NCBI GenBank assembly: GCA_012932295.1
Contig: JAAONU010000123.1
Coordinates: forward strand, 5,890,001 to 5,954,000
DNA from: Cyclina sinensis
Taxonomy: Eukaryota > Mollusca > Bivalvia > Venerida > Veneridae
Direction: 5' to 3'
DNA length: 64,000 nucleotides
This document shows positions 1 to 11,959 of the stretch, in pieces. The position numbers and the translations under genes were made by a program. The notes below the pieces were generated by a model. That model was given only the letters and a program-made list of their open reading frames with translations. It was not told where the DNA came from and did not search any database. Every line of letters starts with the position of its first letter. Position 1 is the first letter of the stretch.

Positions 1-1092
1 ACTGATTGAACTATGAAACCATTTTTTTTTCTAATCCTTTCAATATTTTTCCTGTCAGAATCTAAGTATTAAACAAATTAAAAAAAAACAACTGCCCTCT
101 TACAAACCATAAAGCATCATCCTCTGTGTCAAATAACCTTTAATGAGAGATTTGTCTTGTGTCATTTAACAGAAATGAGACTTTGAAAGTAGTAGATAGA
201 CCTGGATTCAGGACTGAACTGTTATTTATAGAATGAGGTAGAGAATGTGTTGATAGCTTACAGATAAATTGAAATTTGTTTAATGATGCTGCTTTCTTCA
301 CTGCCTCATTTTGGTATCAAGTTTTTCTCCAAAATTGAATTACTGAATCATTTTAAGAGAAATATGACTATTCCATTTCAATGATTGTCTTAATTTCAAC
401 TAATTGCTTATAATTATTTCAATATCTCTAAGGAAATCTGCTGGAAATTTAAACTAATTTCAAGTTATTACTTGAAATCTAATTCTTAATAATTCTTTGC
501 TGCAATATGACCTTCAGTGTGTGTGGATGCGCTGTAAAACTCATCAAAATAAACAAACAAAAATAATTCTTAAAAGAGAGATTAAATTGGGAAATACATG
601 AACATGTACCTGGAACACACTCTTTCACTAAAATTTCGTACTTCTTCCCTCAGCCTAACATCACAAAACAAATTTGCAAACCATGCGCGGGGCTGAATGC
701 AAAAAAAGTGTCATCATTCTGCTTCTTTATTCTATCAGACTGAGAACTTTTGAAATCATTTTCATTGCAGTATTTAGTGATGAGTATTGTATTTTTTGTA
801 CCCAGTAAGTTCAAAAACAGCCGCTAGCTATGGTTAAACTGATTATTATCAAATTATGTGCAGTCCAAATTTGGTGGAAATATTTGAGACATATGGTCAC
901 ATTGGCAAATGACATTTCTAGGATAGGGATGTTTAAACTACATGAAAACTAAAAAAAAAATAATAGCAGGAATGAATTTAAAAAGAAAGCCTGGCACAGT
1001 TATGCACCTTGTACAGTGTACTTATGTTTAATATCCCTTTTCACTGTGAAGTTTCAACATGTTCCATGAAAAAAAATTTAATTTGAGTAATG
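1..1092. other. AT-rich non-coding DNA
   Basis: No gene-like frame is visible. Around 985-1060 a degraded copy of the common ~150-bp mollusc module can be made out (gcctggcacagttatgc, then an aagtttcaac block). The rest shows nothing I can name. Confidence 0.4.
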
Positions 1093-1715
1093 CTCCTCTG
1101 AAGCCAGGCAGAGTTATATGTCTTGTTCTTTGCATTTCCTCTGAAGCCAGGCAGAGTTATATGTCTTGTTCTTTGCATTTCTTTTGAAGCCAGGCAGAGT
1201 TATATGTCTTGTTCTTTGATTTCCTCTGAAGCCAGGCAGAGTTATATGTCTTGTTCTTTGCATTTCCTCTGAAGCCAGGCAGAGTTATATGTCTTGTTCT
1301 TTGCATTTCCTCTGAAGCCAGGCAGAGTTATATGTCTTGTTCTTTGCATTTCCTCTGAAGCCAGGCAGAGCTATATGTCTTGTTCTTTGCATTTCTTCTG
1401 AAGCCAGGCAGAGTTCATCGTCGGAACCCACGTTCGCTTAATACGCTATGCTTCTTAATCGACCGTATATAATGTAGTGGACACGGAATATATACAGTGG
1501 GTTCCGACGATGGGCAGAGTTATATGTCTTGTTCTTTGCATTTCTTCTGAAGCCAGGCAGAGATATATGTATTGTTCTTTGCATTTCCTCTGAAGCCAGG
1601 CAGAGTTATATGTCTTGTTCTTTGCATTTCTTCTGAAGCCAGGCAGAGTTATATGTATTGTTCTTTGCATTTCCTCTGAAGCCAGGCAGAGTTATATGTC
1701 TTGTTCTGCACATTT
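1093..1715. repeat. Minisatellite, 43-bp unit, about 12 copies
   Basis: The unit contains GAAGCCAGGCAGAGTTATAT then GTCTTGTTCTTTGCATTTCC. Copies are nearly identical with a strict 43-bp period (one of 42). The unit resembles part of the ~150-bp module (gcagagttatg-ttcttgcacagtgcac, seen intact at about 1815), so the array probably arose by amplifying a piece of that module. One copy is interrupted by the element at 1416-1512. Any short open frame here is a by-product of the repeat. Confidence 0.9.
1416..1512. mobile_element. 97-bp MITE with 16-bp terminal inverted repeats and 9-bp target duplication
   Basis: The left end CATCGTCGGAACCCAC (1416-1431) is exactly inverted at 1497-1512. The 9 bases GGCAGAGTT flank it on both sides (1407-1415 and 1513-1521), inside one unit of the 43-bp satellite. 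This is a clean insertion with duplication of the target. A 9-bp duplication is typical of Mutator-like elements and some Merlin elements; the family is not determined. Confidence 0.85.
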
Positions 1716-2723
1716 CCTCTAATCATTCTTTTTCTCTGTATAAAGTCCCTCTTGTAAATACTGAGTTTTGGTCCAGACAAAAAAAAACATAATAAAGAGA
1801 AATATTTATAAATAAGGCAGAGTTATGATTCTTGCACAGTGCACTCCGCCTCACCAAGGTCTGTCTAGAATAAACAGAATTTATGTCCTTGTTATACTCA
1901 AAGAATGGTTATTGTGCAAGAGGAATAAATCTGAACCCTGAATACTGGAAACCTTTGTCTATTTGTCCAAAGCCTTTTCTCAGAATATCAGAAATAAAGT
2001 GCTGCCTACTTAGCTCGTAGATGAATTACTCTTTGTCTGTGATCTAATGTGTACTAATGTGTGTCTGTGATGCATCTTGTTAATGATTTTACTACATTGA
2101 CAAGATGGATAAGACTGAAGTCTGACTGAAATGCAATGTGTTATAATTTTAAGTTCATTCTCCATTCTTCTGAAACAAACAAATATTAAACATAATTTCG
2201 ATGAATTTACTGTCTAAGGGAAATGCTATCTGTCTTTTTTTCTGTGGCATTGAATGACAACTCTCAATAAATCTTCACAGCACTGAAAATCTTCCCTGTC
2301 ATTTCTGACATAATTTTGCTGGAATATCACCCTGATCACATCAAATCTGTCAAATTTCTTTCACATCTCTCTAGGTTCTGCAATTCTGGTTCACTTAAAA
2401 TAATTGCATAACATAAAAACCTAATCCGGAAATTGGCAATGAAATTGTAAATGTTCTTTCAACACCATGCACAATTCCTCTTCATTATTTGCCAAAATTC
2501 TAAGCTTTAGTTTTCCATCTTGTACAGTTTTTCTGACATCATTACTCCCTGTTTGAAAACTAGCAAGCATTTCATTTCAAATAACTCACCTAAAATTAGT
2601 TTATCATGTTGTCTCATGAAAAGTTATGGCACGCTCATCTGAACAACCTCATTTTTGTTCATTATTTAGGTAAATGCTACAGAATATATATGTATATACA
2701 CACATTTTCTAGATGAAAACTGT
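1716..2723. other. AT-rich non-coding DNA with a degraded module fragment
   Basis: At about 1740-1870 a diverged ~150-bp module fragment is present (ggcagagttatgattcttgc, cactccgcctcacc). Nothing else is supported. Confidence 0.35.
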
Positions 2724-2726
2724 TAA

Positions 2727-3068
2727 GGCCATTTTTTTTTATATTTTGGTTTACTGATTTTTTTCCCAAAAAAAGGTAGGGTAGGAGGAGGGAAAAAAAA
2801 AAAAAATCTTGAAAAAAAACAAAAAAACATCAGAAAGTCTTCTTATTTCTATTTATTCCTGAATACTGTATATATGAATATTTTAATAATGTATTCAGTC
2901 TTTACTGTGAAGAAACCAAGGAAAATGAGCCGTTCATACGGTACATTTTCCGTAAAATCGGCGTTCAGAATTTTTTTTTCATGAAAAAAATTGTTTTTTT
3001 TTTTTTTTTCATTTTCCAAAATACAGGGTCGGCGGGTCAGTAAACCGAAAAATATAAAAATAATGGCC
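2727..3068. mobile_element. PIF/Harbinger-like MITE, 342 bp, TAA target duplication
   Basis: The ends are inverted repeats. The left begins GGCCATT then a T/A-rich run and GGTTTACTGA; the right is TCAGTAAACC, an A/T-rich run and AATGGCC. TAA flanks both ends (2724-2726 and 3069-3071). GGCC termini plus a TWA duplication are the hallmark of PIF/Harbinger elements. There is no transposase frame, so it is non-autonomous. Confidence 0.7.
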
Positions 3069-3723
3069 TAAGTCTTAAAACTGAGGAGTCAAATGTAAAC
3101 AATTAAATGCCCATTTTTTTTTATTTTTTTTTAATAAAGAAATAAATAAAAGAAAACAGGTGAAAATTCCAGCTTCGATGGATGAGAATGAAAAAGCTTC
3201 ACTGAACTCCAAAAAAGGAATAAAATTTAAATCTGAAAGTGAAAATTTGACTATTTAGCGTCAAGTCTGGTTAGATTTTTCATATAAATCTTGAAAATCT
3301 AAATCAATTTAGTTGACATTACTCCAAGACAGAAATGAAGCAGATTTGTATGTTTATAAGCAAATGGTATTGGAGTATGTATTTTTAGCTGTCTGAATGT
3401 CTAAAAATGGAAAATTTTGCTTTCAGACAGTTTAATGTCCGGAACACTGCTAATGGACATTTACCGTATGGTCAATGAGAGACAGGATAATTTACAAAAC
3501 AAGAAAAGGCACAATTTTAGATACAATCATTGCAGCTTTTATCATTAAAGTCATTTTTTATTACTAATGACATAATGAACAAGCAGTTTCACAGAAGACG
3601 ATTCATAATTCAAGTTCCTTTAAATGTCACAAAAAACAGATTTTCCTCCTTATATCTGTTTACATCAATAGGCATATGTCTGCTTTTGGTATTTTAAGTT
3701 GTTGATTAGTATGACATAGTGTT

Positions 3724-3912
3724 ACAGTGGGTTTGGGCTCCAGGAGTTATTACATACCCCTTGAAATCTATGTGGGCAATGTACTGCTAAAGCTGAAATA
3801 GCAGTGGTCAAAACTTCTGATCTATAGTTCTGGGTGACAGGCTCCAGCTGCTTTCCCAGTTCCACACTTTTAGAACAAGAAACTGGTTTGAACCCAAGAA
3901 GAAGTCATAATT
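3724..3912 (+). repeat. SINE-like repeat, same 3' part as the copy at 14503-14632
   Basis: The stretch ending TTCCACACTTTTAGAACAAG and AACTGGTTTGAACCC closely matches the end of the tRNA-like repeat at 14503-14632. The 5' part has drifted and no promoter boxes are clear. Confidence 0.5.
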
Positions 3913-5500
3913 TGAGCAAAATTAATATATTGTGATTTTGTTTCGAAATCCATGTAACATAGAAAGGTTTCAATAAAACCAAGACACAGGAAGACATCTT
4001 TAGGCAGTCTTTCATTACAAATGTACCTTTTTTTCTACTGGATATGCAAATGTTAATGGAAATTGTAAATCTTGGTTTATAATTATATTATCAAGAAACT
4101 GCTGCCTTGTAGGCACATGTAATTTGATATACGTGAAAAAGCAGTTCTACTAAATCTGTATTTTCTCTGAAATTTTGAAAATGCATGAAAACTTTACTTG
4201 TATGTGTGTGAGTGACTGTCAGCCATAAATGTGGGTGAAACAAGACAAATGCATGACAGTATTGACAGATACAGGATGTGTCTGTCCTGTCTTGGGAATT
4301 AGACACTAAAGGTATTAGCAGTGCAAGACAATTTACATATTGCACTGTTTTCATTTGTCTTGCAGAGAACACTTTAAATCACATCTAAGTTACGCATGCA
4401 GATGGGCAGTCTACCAAACATTCTTGGGAAGTGCAAATTCTGCCCTCTACAACAACAAGTATCTACAAACGTCCTAAAAATCAGGAACGAAATTATGATC
4501 AAATCAAGGACCCTTGTAAGAGGACTCAAGTCTGCCTGCTCCTCAAAGCTATTAATTCATACCCCCTACATCATTACAGCATGAGTTTGACAACCGACCA
4601 TGTATAAGACTGAAAAAACAGTAGCAAGCTGCAGAGGTATATGAATACAAAACCGGGAGCATTATTCTATTTGGCTGATGAAATGGCCATTAATGGATTA
4701 TGGAAGAAAAGGCTTTAATTTTGTTTACCAACTTCAGGCTATGAAAACAAGAAAATCAATAGAACGAAGGAGATTTCCAAGTATTAAGTCAAACTCTTTA
4801 TAAAAGGCATCAGTTTTTTTCTACTAAAGTATCTCCTCCAGTAAACCATACGCTTCAAAGGCTTTTCCCTCATAGGAGGAAGTTGCAACCTTGACCCAAA
4901 ATTGCCATTTTTGAATTTTGCTAAATTTTCAATATTTGGGGGAGCGGGGATATTTTTTATTTATTTATTTTTTTTTTTTTTGGTGAACCATTATGTTGCA
5001 ATTCTGACTGAATCATGAGGGCCATAAGCAACTGTATAGGAAGGGATATGACTTCATGGTATAACTGAAATAATAGATATATTTACTGTTGCCGAACAAA
5101 GGAAAGTGTCAATCCCTACGCCTAATAAAGTTCACATGTATAAGACATACGTACAAAACCAAACAGAATTCCATCAGACAGAATTTAGCAGAAAAAAAAA
5201 AAGAATGACAAGCATATATTGTCTGTATGTCTGTCTCCGATATATACATACAACTTATAACAAATTACATTTAACAAGGTGAACCAGACTATAAACCATA
5301 TTGTACACAATATACAAATACTACATGCATTGCAAAATAAAAGCACAGTAGCTCAAACAAACAAAAAAGTTATGTTACTTATTCTACAACAGTAGCTTGT
5401 CACTATTAAGAAGCAGTGGAAGACTGAAAAAAATAGTTTCAATATAAACAAATATATTGCAAATTATAACGAATTTTAAACAATTTTCTAAGTTGATTAT
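3913..5500. other. AT-rich non-coding DNA
   Basis: I see no gene or clear element. A long T run lies at about 4960-4981 and an A run at about 5192-5203. Short open frames (for example 4091-4372 minus and 4396-4584 plus) have no recognisable similarity. Confidence 0.35.
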
Positions 5501-5509
5501 GCAAAATAG

Positions 5510-6137
5510 AGTAAAAGTTTTGCACACTGCACTTCTCCTCATAGAGATCTATCTACCAATAAAGTTTCATGTGAATATCTCTTATACTTTGTGAGATATG
5601 CCCCGGACAAAAAATAAGTATGAGAAATTTCAAAAGGCAATAACTCAAAAATTAATAAAGCAAGAGTTATGGTTTTTGTGCACTGCACTGCTCATCAATG
5701 AGATCTATCTACTTATAAAGTTTCAAGTTGATAACTCTTATACTTTGTGAGATATGCCCCAGACAAAAAATAAGTATGAGAAATTTCAAAAGGCAATAAC
5801 TCAAAAATTAATAAAGCAAGAGTTATGGTTCTTTGCACTGCTCATCAATGAGAACTATCTACTTATAAAGTTTCAAGTTGATAACTCTTATACTTTGTAA
5901 GATATGCCCCGGACAAAAAATAAGTGTGAGAAATTTCAAAGGGCAATAACTCAAAAATTAATAAAGCAAGAGTTATGGTTTTTGTGCACTGCACTGCTCC
6001 TTAATGAGATCTAACTACCTATGAAGTTTGGTCCTGATATCTCTCATAGTTTTTGTGTTATTCTCCGGACAAAATTATGACAGATGGACGAACGGACGGA
6101 CAAAGCGGCAACTATATGCTGCCCTTCGGGGAGCATA
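5510..6137 (+). mobile_element. Non-autonomous element of ~150-bp tandem modules with terminal hairpin (Pearl/HINE-like)
   Basis: Four head-to-tail copies (period about 150-156 bp) contain AGAGTTATGG, TGCACTGCAC, ATGAGATCTATCTAC, AAGTTTCAAG and ATGCCCCGGACAAAAAATAA. After the last copy comes GGACGAACGGACGGACAAAG, then a hairpin at 6115-6136 (TATGCT-GCCCTTCGGGG-AGCATA) and an A-rich end. This tandem-core plus terminal-hairpin layout is known from bivalve Pearl-type repeats. The mobility class is inferred. Confidence 0.7.
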
Positions 6138-6149
6138 AAAAGGGGGCAT

Positions 6150-9100
6150 AATTCTGAAAACAAAGAAGATAGAGTTACATAACTGGTGACATTTATGTGG
6201 GGTGTCATTATGAAGAGGTAGTGCAAGTTAGAGGAAAGTATGAGAAGTAATGGCAGAGATATTTGAAAATGTCAAAGTTTTCTGCAAGCAGAAGATGACA
6301 GCAATGAATCTGAATAACCATAGTTAACCTTGGCATTACATTATCATATGCTGGTCAATCTTTTGCCCTCTAGGAGAACTGTCTTTAAATCAAACAATCA
6401 TCACATTCTAATTTTAAGTCTGCTTACTTTTTCTCAAATAGATATTCTTGAGATAGTTTTAATATTTGTGTTTTATACAAAAAACATTTAATTTAATTTA
6501 ATTTTCTTTTTTTTGTGTGCATATGTTCCTATTTTGCATTATGCATTAGTTTTCATATTCTACACTCTTTGTTGAACTCTGTCATTAACAAAGACTAGTT
6601 TGTTCCTTTCACACTTAGGGTAAACGGACATGTTTGCCGCTGCCTTATTTTGATTTGTGGTTCTAAAGACAAGTCTACAAACAGAACAATAAGGATGTCA
6701 CAAGGAAACTGTGTCATCAGAAACAAATAAATCAAATCAGCTATGAATCAGATTTCTGAACTACAAGTATTTATATGAATATTCTGTTTAAAATTCTCTG
6801 GGGATAACAAGATAGGTAATCAACTAATCTCAACAAGGGAAACCTAAAAATGTTGAAACAGCATTCTAAAATTCCACAAAAAATATACACTGTTCCCCAA
6901 AGGAGTTGAATTACAATGTATTTACATACTGGCTATGAAAGTTTCCTGCATGCTAAATTAAGGAGAATTCACAAATTATTTAACAGAAAGTAAAATGCCC
7001 AGTGTTAAAATGAGAGCTGCAGCATCTGATCAAACATTTATGATCTAAATTATTCACATGCATAGGAGAGTGATTATCTGGAACTTCAGTATGAGTATCA
7101 CTCCTACACAATGTAAAAAAAGCAAGGATAATCAACTTAATTTAGCACCACTATGTCCCAAGCGAGCTTTTTACAGCACATTGAAAACAGCTGACAAGGC
7201 AAAACTATTTTTAGCTCCCATCAGCACTCTGTCAGTCATCCATAAGTAAATGCTTTTTTCAAAGCACATCCCAGAAAGTGCTTGCCCAGTTTAAAGTTGT
7301 TGGAAAACCACAGAGGTTGTTTTAAATGCCTTGGAAGTGCTAAATTTTCCAAAAGTGCGGGTCTTTAATAGTGCTATAATTAAACATACATTGTAAAAGT
7401 AATCTGGTCATTCATGCTAGAACATTGTATAAAAACATTTTAGCACACTTTAAAACATTTTTTAATGTCCACAAATGTTTTTTGGGTGTTGTATGGTTTT
7501 CCCCGCTTTTCCCCTTTCCCCCCCCCCCCCACCCCCCCCAAAAAAAATGTCATTACTTTGTGCTATCAGACAATTGTTAGAGGTGAAACATGTATTACAA
7601 CCTATATAGTAGATCCTTTTCATAACATATTACAGAGTGCTTAAAATGGGGAAAAAAACAAATCATAATGTATGAATCATGCAGACAGATTTTATATACT
7701 GTGGTCAGCTACCAACTTTAATCTTTTTTTTCTGTATGGAAAATTGCTAGTATTATATTCCTATATGTACATTTGGAGCGGGGTTAGTGTTATCCAATAT
7801 TATATAATTCTATGTTTTGATTGGCTGTTAGAAGATCCAATTATTGCCGAAGCAATACGTATTTTTACGATGTACTATCTGTTGAATCAATCTGCAAAGT
7901 TGTGTTATTCCGGAAATCCTCGGACAGAATAATAATAATAGTAATATTAGTAATATTGTGTAGGAACATTGAATGTTATTGTTTTGAAATCTATTAATAG
8001 TAACAAGTAACTGATAAGTGATACAGGTAAACTTTTTGAAGGTTGGCAAAAATATATACACACTTTGAAAATTGTTCAGATCATTAAACTCACTTCATTT
8101 TCTAAGCACCAAGAGACTAACTACAATAACACAATGAAAATAGAAAACCATCCCGGCAAAAGTAATAGAGTTGTTTTTTGTTTTCATGTAATTTACTGTA
8201 TTTGTGTGTGTATAGGTCACTATCATGTGTAAGATGCATTAAAAAAAAGGGCAGGAAATTATTTGGAAAATCCATCATCAGGTGTACAAGATGCAGCTGA
8301 AATATGAAAATCAATCAAGAGACAATATCTGCCTATTGTACCAGGTAACATTTAATACAGAGCTAAAATCTAAAATCTATTTTAAATAACAGTGCTATAC
8401 CCCTTGACACCAGTAACTGCAGTCCTAAGGATGGCCTTACTATAAGCTATCAACTGTCCAAGTTTGGTAAAAATAGGTCAAGTGACCCCTATAATTATGT
8501 GACTCCAAAAGAAATTCAAAGTGAGGTAGTGATATATCCTACCTTATTAGTAAGTCTTAATACAACAGGTTCATTGTAACAAAATACATGTATTGAAGCT
8601 GACACCAAAAAATCGATTTTTAGTTACAGTGAGTGGACTTAGTAACCAAAAAGAGCAACCCTAGAGAAGGTATTGCTATTAGATATATCAACACGAGTTT
8701 GGTTAAACAGATGAACTGCACTGAAAGAGAATGAGCTGTTGGCTATCAAACAAAGTTCAGGTAAAATAGCAATCAGACTGAAGTTCATGCTCTCCCTATG
8801 GCGAGGTCTGAAGATGACCCATTCAATTCTATCTTCTTGATAAACTGGATTTCCAAAATTGTTATTTATATCCCAGCCAATGAGACTGCGTCTTATGACC
8901 CATCTTTATGGTTTATTTACCTGTACACATGACATGTTCATACTGACTTTGTACACATCTATAGCATTACAATGTTTAAATCTTCAGAGACAGAAGATCT
9001 TGAATACTTTTGTGTTTTGTCACATAAATGAATTCACCTTGATTCATGTAAGTAAGTTTATTAAAATTTTGGTTTGTATTTATTTAATGAACATTTATCA

Positions 9101-10464
9101 GCGAGGACAATTTCGGATCCGAGTTAAATATAGATATTCAACAGTTGAATGGATAGGCTTTACCTACACAACCAAAATAGTGGAAGCGTTCCTCTGACTG
9201 GCTGATGGATAGGTCATGAGAAGGTGATCTTCTATCAGTCATCCTCAGATCTTAATAGCGTAGCAATTTTTAGGATATGATTGTAATCAGACTGGGTAAA
9301 GTAGGTTAACTGTAATGAAAGAAAACGAGTTTTGGTACTGTCCACCTGCCAAAACAAGGCAGCATCATTTATTTACTTTTGACCATTATCACGTGACATG
9401 CCTGTCGACAGTGATTATTGTACTAAAAGCGATGACCACTGCATGGAATCAGTGAAAATTGAGTATGTGTTATTCGAACGTTTGAATGCAAAATGATCTA
9501 AACATTCAAATGCTAAAATGAACAAATTTTGCCATCCCTACTAATAACCACTTCATAAAAAACCTGTTTAAAAAGACACAACAGCAACAAAAATATGCTT
9601 TGTATGGTAACAAAAAGTTAAGTATTTTACACTTTTATTTGTATCATTTTCCTAAAACTGCATTGACAAACTAGATATTCCAAACAAGTCATCAGGAACA
9701 TAATCAAACAAAAAACAGACAAAATAGGTGAGGAAGTTTTTTGAGTAGCATTTAATGTTCTACAGTATGCATTTTGTGGTATGTTGCTCAGTACTTTGAC
9801 AAAGGCATCAATTGAAGTCAGAGGCAGTAGAAGCCTTGGAAAATTTTACTAAAAGCATCTTGCCAAAAAGAATCACTTCTCCTTTGACAAGACAAGTGTC
9901 TTCACAGTGTTCTTTGAATGAATGTATTGCAAAGATGTGGTTAAACATTCTATGACATAATATGTTGTCAACAAACAACACAAACTGGATACAATACCAA
10001 GTACCATTAATATGTTAAGGTCTTCCCTATCAAAAGATATGATTTTGCTATTTTCATAATATCATATTCACTGCCTAAGAAAATGCATGGACCCTTGAAT
10101 GCACTCAGATTTCATCAATATTCAGGAAACATTATTCCAGAGAGCAAACAACAACCATTGTAATTACACGTCATTATACAAGGATATAAAGTATGAAACC
10201 TTTCAAGTAAAAAGTATGACGTATATTAAGGAATTTTAACTGACAGATCTTTGTATTGGAATTCAAATATCTTCTCTGTTAGTATATTTAAGTATTGGGA
10301 AACTGAAACCTTCAAATGCCCAAAGACACTCAGGTAATAAATAATTTTTAACTGACGTTTATTTCATTATGTAATGATTTTCTGTGTACAGAATTTATAT
10401 GTTTATTTATATATACTCATGTTGTACTGTAAATGAGTATCTTTGGGAGTTATTTCTTTCTTAG
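6150..10464. other. Non-coding DNA with low-complexity tracts
   Basis: There is a C-rich tract at about 7500-7540 and an (AAT)n-like tract at 7928-7960. Possible diverged repeat pieces lie at 8430-8720 and 9270-9350 (both contain aaca/gagttttggt-type blocks near ctgtaatgaaagaaaacgag). Open frames up to 112 codons (8859-9197) show no domain and stand alone; I do not call them genes. Confidence 0.35.
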
Positions 10465-10470
10465 TGTAAT

Positions 10471-11817
10471 CAGGGTGTTCGGTAGACTCTGAAACTCAAG
10501 GGTCAATGACCCATCAGATAAAACTTTCAAGGGTCAAACTGAGATTCTGAAGGGTCAAACTGAAATTTTCAAGGGTCAAAGTAATAATTACAATCCTCTT
10601 TAAATTCAGGTTGAAACAGTGTTTTATAACACCTCATTAATCTGTGGGGTTTTTTTTACAGTTTTTAGGGAAGGGGGTCAGTGCCCATTGGGTGGGCCAG
10701 TTGGAACTATCATTATGACTATCACTAGTATTCCTCACCAAAAAAAACAAAACAAAACAAAACAAAAAAAAAACAACAAAAAAACTTGTAATTGCATGTG
10801 AACAAGGCCCTAGCCTCTTTTTTTCTTTGATTTAGGTTTCAACTTATTACTGGCCAATGTCAATACTGACTATTTTAGGCAGGTTAGAAATTATGCTGAG
10901 TTAAGGCTTTGTATGTTTATATTTTCTTAGATGCAAACTGGTACTTATAATCAAATTATGACCACTGATCTTAATAAATTAACTGTATGTTGTAAGTTTG
11001 CCTTGTAAAGAGTCTCAAAGACTCTGTTTTCTATAAATACTAAAATACGACGATGTCGCGGAAATATATGACAAACGGAATTTATCCGAGATTTTCACTC
11101 GCTGCTTCATGTTTTATGAACTTACTATTTGCTGTCATTCACATAAAACGTAAAGTAAATATTGTGAAGCATAACTGAGTGCATAGCCAGTCAAAAGTAA
11201 TGCTATCAACCATCTAGTCTCAATATTTCGACTGCAAGACCGACCGATTAACAAACTGATATTACATAGATGTCGGCCTTTTTCGAAGGGCGACCATCGT
11301 CTATATAATAAAGAGCCCTGGCGCACAATTTGTTGGGCTATCAACCATCAAAATTTCGCATATTTTTTTCTCTTGCCGATGAGGATTTTTTGCCGTTTCT
11401 CGGGGAAAAATATATACTCCGACAGGTGGGGAAAGGGGTCAAATGTCGCCACATATTTTGGCCAAAAGTAACACTGTTAATTGTATTTCATGTCTGACTT
11501 TGGTATCAATTTTTTTCTATAACTTCTCGCTCTCAGATTATGACCACGTGCATGTTGACCGCTGATTGGCTGAAACCACTTCAGTGTGGAAAATTCGCCC
11601 CGCCTACTTCACCTGTATGCGGAAAAAATCCTTTTCAAGTCTCTTTAGCAACAACATTTATTGACATTGATTGACAACAAGCAAGTCTTCATGCAGCCGT
11701 GGATACTTCTCACGAGTCAAATATGACTCGCGGGCTGATTTTATGACGGGTCAAATGAGTGTATTTGAGAATTTTCACGGGTCAAGACCCGAGACCTCGG
11801 GTCAAACGAACACCCTG
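10471..11817. mobile_element. hAT-like non-autonomous element, 1347 bp, 6-bp target duplication
   Basis: The termini are inverted: CAGGGTGTTCG (10471-10481) and CGAACACCCTG (11807-11817). TGTAAT flanks both (10465-10470, 11818-11823). Both ends carry clustered GGGTCAA motifs: four on the left (about 10500-10580) and several on the right (about 11750-11808). These subterminal repeats are typical of transposase binding sites in hAT elements. CAGGG termini also fit hAT, although the usual duplication is 8 bp. No transposase frame was recognised inside. Confidence 0.72.
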
Positions 11818-11959
11818 TGTAATAATCATTCAGTGCATAATTATGTACATTTTTAGGACACGCCTATACATTTTAGCTGATGTATTTTGTAACTGGATAA
11901 TTGATCCAAAAGAGGCAACATGCAAAGAGCAAAACCAACTTTACTCAAAAGAATTTGAT

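Noticed and set aside
1416..1512. Cloning or sequencing artefact within the satellite
   Set aside because: Perfect inverted ends and a perfect 9-bp duplication are the marks of a transposition event.
11135..11344. 69-codon minus-strand frame inside the hAT-like element as a transposase remnant
   Set aside because: It shows none of the hAT dimerisation or catalytic motifs.
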